From the NCBI GenBank assembly GCA_036169595.1, contig CM069770.1, positions 1,441,001 through 1,505,000 of the forward strand: a DNA stretch of 64,000 nt. The letters are read 5' to 3'. The position numbers were made by a program, and so were the translations under genes. This DNA is from Dictyostelium firmibasis (taxonomy: Eukaryota > Evosea > Eumycetozoa > Dictyosteliales > Dictyosteliaceae). How positions within the stretch are numbered: the stretch's first letter is position 1; each line of letters opens with the position of its first letter. The notes under the pieces were generated by a model that saw nothing but the letters and a program-made list of their open reading frames with translations, ran no database searches and was not told the origin of the DNA. Shown here one piece after another: positions 1-11,330 of the stretch.

Positions 1-455
1 TAATTTTTCTTGAAATTTTGTTTACAATCTTCACAATTTATTGGTATATCATCGCACTCTGATAAATGAATCTCATAATCAATCCTATAGAATAGATCAT
101 TACAATAATCACATGAAATAGTTTGATAGAGACACTGATCATCATGTTCATCCAAAAAATTTTTATTAATTTTTCCACATTTTTTTAATAGTTTCTCGTC
201 GATTTGTGGATTGACACGAATGAAATCTTCATAGTTCCTACAATTGGTATAGGTAAATGGACATTCTTTCAAATGACTCTCATATTCATCAACTCTAATA
301 ATCTCTTTGCATCCATTCTCTTCATCAATTATAAAATTCTTTATATCATAATATCTATTTCCACAATACACCTAAATAAAAAATAAAAAAAAAAAAAATA
401 AAAAAATGGTTAATATTCAAAAACTCAAAACTATTTTTTCTTTTCTTTTCTTTTC

Positions 456-492
<37 letters not shown>

Positions 493-778
493 TCAAACTT
501 ACTTTGTAAGAAGATATTTTTTGGGAAACATAAAGATTTAAAGATAAATCTTTTGTTGAAGGCACTGGCACTTTGCATTTGAGGCAATTTTTTCTTGATT
601 TTAAATGTTGCTCCCAACAAAATAAACATTTTGTATGACCATTTTTGCATTGTAATGCTTTAAATCTGTCAGGATTAAAATCGTTTATAATCAAGTCATC
701 ACAATCACCACAAAAGTATTTTTTTGATATCGACTCTTTATTAATTAATAATTTTATTATTGGTATGTCCATTCCCAA
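1..778 (-). CDS. TRAF-type zinc-finger protein, partial (runs off left edge)
   Basis: Exon 1 is 503-778 (92 codons, start MGMDIPIIKL). The intron is 372-502, with donor GTAAGT and an acceptor after a T-rich stretch. Exon 2 runs from 371 to the left edge. Exon 1 carries a RING-like module with paired cysteines (CGDC, CLFC, CLKC) and a CKNGH segment. Exon 2 carries TRAF-type zinc-finger spacing (HLKECPF, CDYCNDLF, HLSECDD, CEDCKQNF). This architecture is common in Dictyostelium TRAF-like proteins, which usually end in a MATH domain; that part would lie beyond the edge. In animals TRAFs are ubiquitin-ligase adaptors; a similar role here is only inferred. Exon phases are compatible and the reading frame stays open throughout exon 2. 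Confidence 0.82.
431..492. repeat. (TTTTC)n / poly-T microsatellite in TRAF gene intron
   Basis: About eight TTTTC-type units followed by a T homopolymer lie wholly within the intron of the TRAF-like gene. They have no coding role. Confidence 0.85.
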
Positions 779-978
779 AAAAAAACTATTAAAATCTAAT
801 AAAAAAAAATTTTAAAAAATAAAATAAAAAACTATGTGCACACAACAAAAATTAAATTTTATTTTAAATTAAATTGAAAAAAAAATAAAAAAAAATAAAA
901 TTTGTAAAAAAAAAAAGGAAATCAATTTCAAAGCACACACAAATTTCCTAATAGTATATCGCTGGTTGTGGTAAATAT

Positions 979-1160
979 TTATGTTTGAACAAAAGTTTGA
1001 GAACACAAGGCTATAAATTGTTCAGCACCAAATGAAACAGAAAAACAAACAGCAGTTGAACAACCTGATAATATCACATCTTTTGTTACAGATTCTTTTG
1101 TTTTAACGTTGAATCCATAGGATAATCAAAATTATCAGGATCACAATGTTTCTCTGAATA
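979..1160 (-). pseudogene. Gene relic with a frameshift, family unknown
   Basis: On the minus strand a coding-like stretch starts near 1160 (DPDNFDYP) and shifts frame at about 1105-1120. It then continues (GFNVKTKESVTKDVILSGC, then a Cys/Phe-rich tail) to a TAA at 979-981. The two halves read naturally as one protein only if the frame changes once. The composition is far less AT-rich than the flanks. I do not recognise the family. There is no start codon in a sensible context, so it looks like a decayed fragment. Confidence 0.4.
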
Positions 1161-1404
1161 TTTATTGTTTTTTAATTAAGAGGTCAACAAACCAACATTC
1201 AAGAATAAGAAAATTAAAAAAATAATGGAAATAATAAATAATGGAGTGATATGATTATAATTATATGATAATAATACCAAAACAATGAAATAATAATGCC
1301 CCTTTGGGAAAAATAATAACAAATAGTTGGAAAAAAAAAAAAACAACAAATTAAAACAAAATTTTCAAAAAAAAAAAAAAAGAAATCTAATTAAACACCA
1401 ACTC

Positions 1405-1458
1405 ACAAATCAAATCAAGTTTATTTTAATCAAATCAAGTTTATTTTAATCAAATCAA
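1405..1458. repeat. 20-bp tandem repeat
   Basis: The unit CAAATCAAGTTTATTTTAAT occurs twice in tandem, followed by a third partial copy (CAAATCAAATC). Confidence 0.75.
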
Positions 1459-1499
1459 ATCATTATTATTTAATAAAAAAAAAAAAAAAAATTAAATAA

Positions 1500-1815
1500 A
1501 GCTTAATGCACCCTATATTTATTACTATTAATTTTTTTTGTATGAGACTGCATTATTATTTCTGTGTATATTACTTCAATTCCACATTTATTGAGCACTT
1601 CATTTACAACTTTTTCTGAGTTTCCCCAATCGAATTCTACAAAGATATTTCTTGGTTTTTAGTTGCTTTATATACTCCGTATATGTTTTTTTAAAGTCTT
1701 TGAGATTTTAATTCTGCAGAGTTTAATTCTTTCATTCTCTGTATTACTCTTCTTTTTTTTTTTACTATTTCCACGAATGTTTTTTCCATTTTGATCTGTT
1801 ATCATTGTAATTGTG
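1500..1815 (-). pseudogene. Gene relic with internal stops
   Basis: Reading the minus strand from about 1815 gives coding-like sequence (TDQNGKNIRGNSKKK) followed by stop codons. A second coding-like stretch follows (VFVEFDWGNSEKVVNEVL, then KCGIEVIYTEIIMQS), ending at about 1505 in RVH-stop. Codon composition is gene-like but the frame is broken. I cannot assign a family. It may belong with the relic at 979-1160 or with the broken FNIP gene to the right. Confidence 0.4.
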
Positions 1816-2022
1816 AAGATTGTTTTCAAGTAATAAATCTTTAATTAATAATTATTAAAGATTTATTACTTAAACATACCATATTAATTTGTGAGAAATG
1901 GTCTATTACTCCCATTAAAAAAAAAGACAATTTTTATGACTTCTCTTTTTTTCCAATTTTTTTCAAAAATTAATTTAAATCCAAAATATAAAAAAAAAAA
2001 ACATATTCACAGCAACAAAAGT

Positions 2023-3374
2023 TTATTCATCATTTTTTAAAATAATGTATGACCACAGTTGTTGGTTACATTTGTTGAGTGATTTTGAAGGAGGGAGAAC
2101 AACAGTTTTTCTGGAGCATGAACAAGGTCGTTGATTGCATTTGTTGGTGTGAATATGTTTTTTTTTCAACAAAAGAAACCGTGTTTGGGATTGATCCTTT
2201 TTCTGGAGCATAAACAAGGTCGTTGATTGCATTTGTTGAGTGATTTTCAATAAAATGTTCGAAGGAGGGAGAACACCCAAATAAAGAAACCGTGTTTGGG
2301 ATTGATCCTTTTTCTGAAGCATGAACAATATCGAATAGGAATACTTCTTTAACTGATTTTGGGATTATTCCTTTAGCAATCCTTTGGCCAAAACCATCAC
2401 AAAAATAGATTTTTTCCACAGCGCTTGGAATCGATCCTCCTGTTAGAACATAACTTATATTGAAAGAGATCTTACTATTTTTAGTAATGACTCTAATGAT
2501 TGATTAAATCATTTGGCAATAAAATACGTTTTACAGCTTTAAGTATAACTCTAGGTTGGCTTTGTTCACCTTGACCAATTCCAAGAGAAATCGTATTCTT
2601 TCGCATTCCAAAGGAAAATTTATTCCATTTAATTTTTGTTTCTTCTTTTGGTGTCGAATTACCATGTTGTTTTTCTTGTTGGTGTTGTAGTTCTTGATCT
2701 TTTTTTTGATTAACTTTATCAATGGTAACCATTTTATTAAACAAATCTTTAACTGAATCAATTGATTCACTTGAAATGGATACTACAGAATTTGAATACT
2801 CCGGAGGATAACTAAAATGATTTGTTAATATATTCTTACTTTGATATGAATCTTTAATTATTTGAATATGTTTATTATTACTTTCATCAATAAAGTTATA
2901 TTCATTTTTTAATGCCACTACCTTTGATATAACCTTTAATTCCTCATGAACCTTCATTTTAAATACCATACATATATCATTGTTTTCATCCAAATTTGTA
3001 ATTAATTGTTGACTTAAATTATTTTCAATAGTTTGTAAAATTGTATGTAATTTCCCAATTTCATTACTAACCAATTGTAAATTTGATTTATGTTTTTTCT
3101 CTATGTCATCATATTTTTGGTCATTTTTATTTAAAAGATTTTCATAATTTTTTATTAATTCATCAAGTCTTGGAATTGTTTTTTCATTCATCTCTTTTAA
3201 TATTGGTTCTACACTTTCATCTTCAATTTCTATAATTTCGTGGCCAAAGTGAATTCCTTTAAAAACTACACATTTATTACAGACCGGTACAAAATGGCAT
3301 GTGGTACAAATGAAAGTTATTGAGTATGTAGAATGAGTAAAACAAAATAAATTTTGTTGATCAGTTTTATTCAT
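2023..3374 (-). pseudogene. B-box / FNIP-repeat gene, frameshifted
   Basis: The first ORF (2493-3374, 293 codons) starts MNKTDQQNLFCF and has a B-box-like zinc-binding N terminus (CFTHS, CTTCHFVPVCNKC, GIHFGHEI), then a coiled-coil-rich middle and a segment VKRILLPNDLI typical of the start of FNIP-repeat domains. It then stops. In another frame the sequence resumes at once as FNIP repeats (GGSIPSAVEKIYFCDGFGQ, IIPKSVKEVFLFD, KGSIPNTVS) down to about 2066. One frameshift near 2495-2520 therefore separates the B-box half from the FNIP half. The distal repeats are garbled by internal duplication. Intact homologues with this architecture are known in Dictyostelium. An undetected intron is an alternative, but I see no good donor or acceptor at the break. 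Confidence 0.7.
2085..2332. repeat. Degenerate tandem duplication, about 100-bp unit, in FNIP relic
   Basis: The string GAAACCGTGTTTGGGATTGA occurs at about 2175 and 2287. The string AACAAGGTCGTTGATTGCAT occurs at about 2121 and 2214. This gives roughly two and a half copies of a unit encoding one FNIP repeat plus debris. Confidence 0.7.
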
Positions 3375-3607
3375 TTTTCTTTTTTTTATTTTGTGAAAAA
3401 AAAAAAAACATTTTTTAATTAATTTTTAATATAAAAAAAAAATTAAAAAAAAAAATAAAAAAAAAAATTAAAAAAAAATAAATATAAAATCAAGCAATTT
3501 AAATTATTTGAAAATTATATTTGAATTGGGAAGAAAAAAACAGAGCACATTTAAAAAAAATAAAAATAAAAAAAAAACATTTGAAATAAGTTTAAAAAGG
3601 ATAGCAT

Positions 3608-3643
<36 letters not shown>

Positions 3644-4110
3644 AGTAAAATAATTCTCAAATTTTTATAGAAAATAACAAAAGTTATTTAAAATCCTGAA
3701 AAGGAATATAAAAATTTCACTATTTATTTATTTTTTATCTTGATTTGATTGGTTTCATGAGGTTTTTAAAAAAAAAAAAAAAAAAAAATTTTTAAAAAAA
3801 AAAATTAATAAATAAATAAATAGTGAAATTCAGAGACTCTACAAATAAGTTGACTTTAGGTGGGAAACTATTAAAAAAAACCTTTTAATTTTTCACTTGG
3901 TCGGAATTGAAAATATCTTGCAATCATGGCATTGAGATATTTAAAAAAAAAAAAAAAAAATTTTTCTTATTTTTTTTTTTTTTTTTTTTTACTCGAATAA
4001 ACTTATTTAATCATATGAATTAATTTTTTTTTTTTTCTTTTACTATTTATTTTAAAAATTGTGATATACATATACAAATAAATATAAAAAAAAAATAATA
4101 AAAAAAAAAA
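3375..4110. other. Intergenic region with A/T homopolymers and a long inverted repeat
   Basis: No coding signal is visible. Poly-A/T tracts dominate. Arms near 3714-3737 (ATTTCACTATTTATTTATTT) and 3800-3829 are inverse complements with a loop of about 65 bp. The region must hold the promoter of the gene starting at 4111. Confidence 0.6.
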
Positions 4111-4686
4111 ATGAAAGTAGTTTTTTTAATTTTTACAATTTTAATTTTAATTAATTTCACATTTGCAAATGATGGATTTGTATTAATTACACCAATGGGA
4201 ACTGGAGATGAATGTTCAACAACACCATATGGTGAAGGTTATTATTTACCAACTGGCACAGAGATTACAATCGATAATGAATGCTATCAACTCGATTTCA
4301 TAAACTCATCAACTCATTTACAAGTTCAATATTTAGGTAAAAACTGTTCAATTGAACATCCACCAACTACTATCTATCCAATGAATGAATGTGTTGATTT
4401 TAAATTAAAGGAATATAACCTTTCATTCATGTCAATTATTTCAATTGGTGATAATATTCCATCCCAATCGGTTTCATACGTTTATTATTATTTTTCAAAC
4501 TTTTGCAGTGGTCCATCCTATCAATTATTCTTTACAAATGGTTATTCAAATAACTATTCAAAATATTTATGTGTAAATGGTGAACCACAAGTTTACGTTT
4601 GTACTGGTGCTGGTGGTTGCATTCCAGTTGAGGCAAGGGGTTGCACAAATGAAAATGTACCAATGCCATATAGAGTTGAATGTTAA
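4111..4686 (+). CDS. Small secreted Cys-rich protein
   Basis: This is a single-exon ORF of 191 codons. The N terminus (MKVVFLIFTILILINFTFA) is a classic cleavable signal peptide, with predicted cleavage just before NDGF. The mature part has about ten cysteines (GDECSTT, NECYQLDF, KNCSIEH, NECVDFK, FCSGPSY, YLCVNG, YVCTGAGGCIP, RGCTNEN) and ends in cysteine, which suggests a disulfide-stabilised extracellular domain. Several N-glycosylation sequons are present (NSS, NLS, NYS). It is convergent with the membrane-protein gene whose stop is at 4726. I do not recognise the family; Dictyostelium has many short secreted proteins of this kind. The start is clear: the ATG follows an A-rich leader. Confidence 0.8.
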   Translation: MKVVFLIFTILILINFTFANDGFVLITPMGTGDECSTTPYGEGYYLPTGTEITIDNECYQLDFINSSTHLQVQYLGKNCSIEHPPTTIYPMNECVDFKLKEYNLSFMSIISIGDNIPSQSVSYVYYYFSNFCSGPSYQLFFTNGYSNNYSKYLCVNGEPQVYVCTGAGGCIPVEARGCTNENVPMPYRVEC

Positions 4687-4725
4687 AAACAAAATAAAAT
4701 AAAAAATATTTAATTTTTAAAAGGT

Positions 4726-4737
4726 TTAAACAGTTTG

Positions 4738-4772
<35 letters not shown>

Positions 4773-6128
4773 TGCTAGTTGTTGCTTGATAATCATAGAT
4801 ATCATTTGGATGATCGGAGCTATCTTTAGGTATAGATGATGGATGATCAATACTATTCATATCATGATCGGAATTATCATCATCATCGTCATCTGGATCA
4901 TCGACATTTCTTTTAATATTAAAAAGCATACGGTTGAAAACGTATTTCTTGTTGATGTGAGTACCTAATACTTGACGAGCATAAATGGCATCTTGATGAG
5001 CTGGTAGTCTTCTGAAAAACATTAACCAGAAACACCAAAGGGCATAAAACATAATTAAAATGGCAATAATAAAGAGTAATGGTGTGTTATAGTTTGCAAT
5101 CTGTTGGAAAACACCTTGGAAACCCAATAGACCTGTATCTGGTTCGACACCCTTATGAATATCGGCAACAGCTTTAATGAGTACACCACCAAATGCACCA
5201 AAAAACATTGATCTACCAACGGCACCAATTCTAGCGAAACCCAAAGCGCTCCAATATAAATATTTATTCATACGTTCCGTTGAAAGCTCTCTCTTAAATT
5301 TATCGGGCTTAATAAAGTAAATTAAGTAAACGAGTGAAACGACAAAGAAGGTCACACCCAATACACAAACAATAATTTGACCGAAAATATACTTGTAAAG
5401 GAAACCTAAAATATGAGATGTACCACTAACCTCTTTTCTGGTGTGTGCCAATACTCTAGCAGCATCAACACCCAATACAAAATAAAAACCACTTGAGAAA
5501 ACTCTACCGAATCTCTTTAAAATTGCACCTGCACTCTTGTGTCCCAATTGATCTACATCGAATACTATATAAAAAATACCCCAACAACCATAACTCCATA
5601 AACCAAGTAACAATAAAATAATTACACCACCACTAAACATCTCTTGTAATTCTTCAAAAACACCATCTGGTCCTGCTACAGTTCTTTCTTTATCAACTGC
5701 TGCTGCCAAAGATAAAACACCTAATGAACAATATAAAATTGCTGTTTTTTTTTTTAAAAAAAAAAAATAAAATAAATTAATATATATATATATATATATA
5801 TTGAAAAAAAAATATATATCAAAAAAAAAAATTATACTTTTTGAAAGAAAACCAAATCTGGTAATAATTTGAGCAGCTAAATAAAATCTTTGATTTTGAT
5901 TGATATCCCATTTATATTTATTTTTATTGAATAAAAATTTAAAGTAACCCCATTTACTAGTTTCTTTTAATCTCTTTCTTTCACTAAATTCATCATACTT
6001 TTTATTTAGGTCTGTTTCAGGGTTAATACTTGGCGCGCCATGTTCGCCATTCTCTCTATGAGAATCTCTATATTCATAAAACTGTTTTCTATCATAATCC
6101 TCTTCAATTGGTGTTATATCGTCTCTAT
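4726..6128 (-). CDS. DUF1206-like multi-pass membrane protein (3' exons)
   Basis: Exon 4726-5741 and exon 5838-6128 are joined by a 96-bp intron (donor GTATAA, acceptor CAG). The upstream exon encodes a charged cytoplasmic segment (IEEDYDRKQFYEYRD) containing no methionine. The downstream exon has about six hydrophobic helices in three pairs, with repeated glycine- and arginine-containing loops (SAGAILKRFG, RIGAVGRSMFFGAFGGVLIKA). This resembles the three-fold DUF1206 fold of bacterial membrane proteins. The C-terminal tail is acidic (DDPDDDDDD) and ends with poly-Asn. The two exons together are 1307 nt, so a further 5' exon of 3n+1 nt is needed. Between 6129 and 6373 the only minus-strand ATG (6240-6242) hits a stop after eight codons. 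The ORF at 6374-7306 is therefore the likely first exon. Confidence 0.72.
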
Positions 6129-6373
6129 CTATAATTTTTTATTTTATTTTATATTATAGTTTATGCGTATAAAAAAAGTTATAGTGTTAGGATTATATTT
6201 TTTTTTTTTTGCCTGGTTAATTTTTTTTTTTTGCAGGCACATAAAAAAAAAAAAGTACGAAAATGTATATCTGTTTTTATGGTATTATTTTTATGTTATT
6301 TAATGATTCTATTATTTTGTTATTATTATTAATATTATTCTTAAAATAATGTATAATTGAATGGTAGAAAAAA

Positions 6374-7306
6374 TTAAATAAAACTATCATAATAATATTC
6401 ACATTCTACTTTTAAACCACTTGGTGATGAACCATTTGGATTTGATAAACTTCCTGAAATATCCTTTATACCATTATCGCTATCGTTGTTATTATTATTA
6501 TTACTATCATTACTAATATTACTAATGTTTTTACTATTACTAATATTAGAAGTATTTGAATTATCCATACTATCTAATGTATTAAGTGCAGCCGTAGTTG
6601 TGGTAGTTGTTGTTTTTGTATTATTACTAATGTCGTTTGTATCAATACTATCAATAATTTTGTTTTGGTCTGAATTCTCAAAAATAGTATTTTTTTTGTC
6701 CAAATTGTTTTCGTCTAATGTGACGGGAGACGAGTTCGGGGTAAGTTCACGTGCTTTTTTCCTCTTTGAATTTTTTATGTGGTGATCGCTTGAACTTTTT
6801 GATTTTTTATGGATTTCATTTTTATTTTCACTTTTATAATTCGAAATTGTTTGATTTTTTTTGGTTGGATTATTTTTAATTTCACCGTTACTATTGCTAA
6901 TATTATTATCCATATCAATTTCTATGAATCCTTTATTTTTATCATTAACAACGCTACTTAAACTGCTATTACTAAAACTATTATTACTACTACCACTACT
7001 ATTACTATTATATGAGGGTGAAGATGATGTGAGGTGAGGAGTTATTGAGGATAGCATATCCCTCATACTTTTTTTACGCAATGAGCAATATTCGGTCAAA
7101 TTTTCTAAATCGTCATTTTCTAAGTTTGCTCCTTCTTTATCCGAAAACTCTGTATTCTTTAAGATTGGATTGGGTGATGTGGTTGTTTCTTTATTGTCAT
7201 TATTATCTTCTTCGTCAACTACAACCGCACCATTTTTACTTAAATTTATATTATTATTATTATTATTATTATAATTGTTGTTATTATTATTTAAATTATC
7301 ACTCAT
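6374..7306 (-). CDS. Asn/Ser-rich ORF, probable 5' exon of the DUF1206-like gene
   Basis: This is an open frame of 310 codons starting MSDNLNNNNNNYNNNN. It is low-complexity (Asn, Ser, Thr) with one better-conserved-looking island (NDDLENLTEYCSLRKKSMRD) around residues 64-85 and a basic patch (KNSKRKKAREL). Read alone it ends ...YYYDSFI-stop. A splice at a GTGAAT donor (first intron base 6402) to the acceptor at 6129-6130 would keep frame with the membrane protein and give about 736 residues. A GTTTTA donor at 6384 would also keep frame. Neither donor is a strong match to the usual GTAAGT, so a stand-alone gene cannot be excluded. Confidence 0.6.
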   Translation of the reverse strand: MSDNLNNNNNNYNNNNNNNINLSKNGAVVVDEEDNNDNKETTTSPNPILKNTEFSDKEGANLENDDLENLTEYCSLRKKSMRDMLSSITPHLTSSSPSYNSNSSGSSNNSFSNSSLSSVVNDKNKGFIEIDMDNNISNSNGEIKNNPTKKNQTISNYKSENKNEIHKKSKSSSDHHIKNSKRKKARELTPNSSPVTLDENNLDKKNTIFENSDQNKIIDSIDTNDISNNTKTTTTTTTAALNTLDSMDNSNTSNISNSKNISNISNDSNNNNNNDSDNGIKDISGSLSNPNGSSPSGLKVECEYYYDSFI

Positions 7307-8000
7307 TATTTCTATATTTTTTTTTTTTATAAAAAACTAAATATAAAGTTAATTAATTAATGTGAGTGTGGTTGTTTAATTTATTATTATAATTTATTAT
7401 TACAAAGTATATTACTATATTGTTGCAAAAAAAAAATGTTTTTTAATTGTTCCAAAAAAATAAATAAATAAATAATACTATAAAAAAAAATTTATAAATT
7501 GAAAACAAAAATTAATGAATAATCAATTATTATAAATCCTATTTGATTGTAATATTCATAAATAATTATGTGGTGTGGTTTTTTATTATTTGTTTGGGTG
7601 AGTGAGTTTTTATTTTTTATTTTTTATTTTTTTTATTTTATTTTTTTTATTTTATTTTATTTTATTTTATTGTTTTTTTTTTTTTTTTTTTTTTTGATAA
7701 ACTAATATTGTTTTAAATGTTTATTGCTTAAAACTAAATTATAAAAAAATAAAAATGAAAATAAAAATAAAAAATGAATTTAAATAAAAAAAAAATAAAA
7801 TAAAAAATAATTAAAAAAATATAAAAAATACTTCTTTAGATATTTTTCGTGTTGCATTTAAGGTTGTTTCTTTTTTTTTTTAATTCCCTTATTTCGTTTG
7901 AATTATAATTTTTTTATTTTAAGTATTTAAAAAAAAAAAATAAAAAAAAAAAAATAAAAAAAAAAAAATAAAATATTAAATACTCATTAGTCAGAAAAGG

Positions 8001-8048
<48 letters not shown>

Positions 8049-8265
8049 AAATAAAAATTAACCCCCTTTCATTTCAAATGAAATCGTCATAATAATTTTT
8101 GTAATCGCATTCATGAAACCTTAAACAAAAAATAAAAAAAACACAATGTTACCCATTGAAATGACATGACCTTATTTTATTATTTTTTTTTTATTTTTTA
8201 TTTTTTTTGTGTTTTAATTTATTTTTTTTCATTCTTTTTTTTTATTAAAATTAATAAAGAAAAAA

Positions 8266-8303
<38 letters not shown>

Positions 8304-8314
8304 CATAAATTTTT
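7307..8314. other. Gene-free AT-rich region
   Basis: About 1 kb lies between two minus-strand genes: upstream DNA of the ORF at 7306 and downstream DNA of eIF3L. It is dominated by A and T runs, the longest being A at 8004-8046 and T at 8270-8303. A short less biased stretch lies at 8060-8150. No ORF, tRNA or convincing structured RNA is visible. Confidence 0.6.
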
Positions 8315-10475
<2,161 letters not shown>

Positions 10476-10576
10476 CCTAAAATATGCTTGCTTTTATTAT
10501 AAATATAATAATATAGACTCACAAATGAATGTTATCTCTTTTTTTTATAAGTATAAATAAAAATAGTCAAATTGAG

Positions 10577-10607
<31 letters not shown>

Positions 10608-11134
10608 AAATTAAAAAAAATTGAAAAAAAAATGAAAATTTTTTTTTTTTTTTTTTCACAAAAAAAATACGAGGCAGAAGTTCAAAAAAAGAAAAAATTA
10701 TTCAACTAATAATAAAGATTTAAAAATTGATAAATATCATTTTTCTATCTATTTTTATTTGTTTTATTTTATTTAAATTTTTTCATATAATTTTTTTTTT
10801 TCTAAAAAAAATAAAATAAAATAAAAAAATAAAAAAATAAAAAAAATATATTTTTTAAATTATTTAAATAATAAAATCAAACTAAAACAATATTATTTAA
10901 AACCAATAAAATTTCCTTTCCAAAATAGTTATTATTTTATTTTTTTTTTATTTGGCTAAATGTTTGAACTTATAACTGAGAACTCAATAGGAAATAAAAA
11001 CCGTGTTTTTAAAAAAAAAAAAAAAAGCTCAATTTTTTTTTTTTTTTTTTTTTATATTTTTTTAAAATTTTTTTTTTTTTTTTCAATTGATTGTTTTCAT
11101 TTGTATATATAATATTTTTTTTATATAAATAAAT
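10476..11134. promoter_or_regulatory. Shared divergent promoter region, eIF3L / eIF3A
   Basis: 659 bp separate the two start codons, and transcription runs outward on both sides. The region contains the usual Dictyostelium oligo-dT tracts (about 10637, 11032-11053, 11071-11083) and poly-A runs. Two slightly less AT-rich patches (10665-10700 GAGGCAGAAG and 10957-11005 around GGCTAAATGTTTGAAC) are candidates for protein binding sites. No TATA element can be called with certainty in this composition. Confidence 0.6.
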
Positions 11135-11294
11135 ATGTCAACACAACAAGCATTAGCACAAGCTAATGAACATGCTTTAAATCAAGCAAATGGTAATACA
11201 ATTAACAAAAAAAAAACAAACAAAAAAAATAAAAAAACAATTATTTCCTAATATTAATTTTTCAATCTTATTTTGGAATAAATATAAAAATAAA

Positions 11295-11330
<36 letters not shown>

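Noticed and set aside
6220-6242. ATG at 6240-6242 (minus) as start of the DUF1206-like gene
   Set aside because: The frame stops after eight codons with no donor before the stop.
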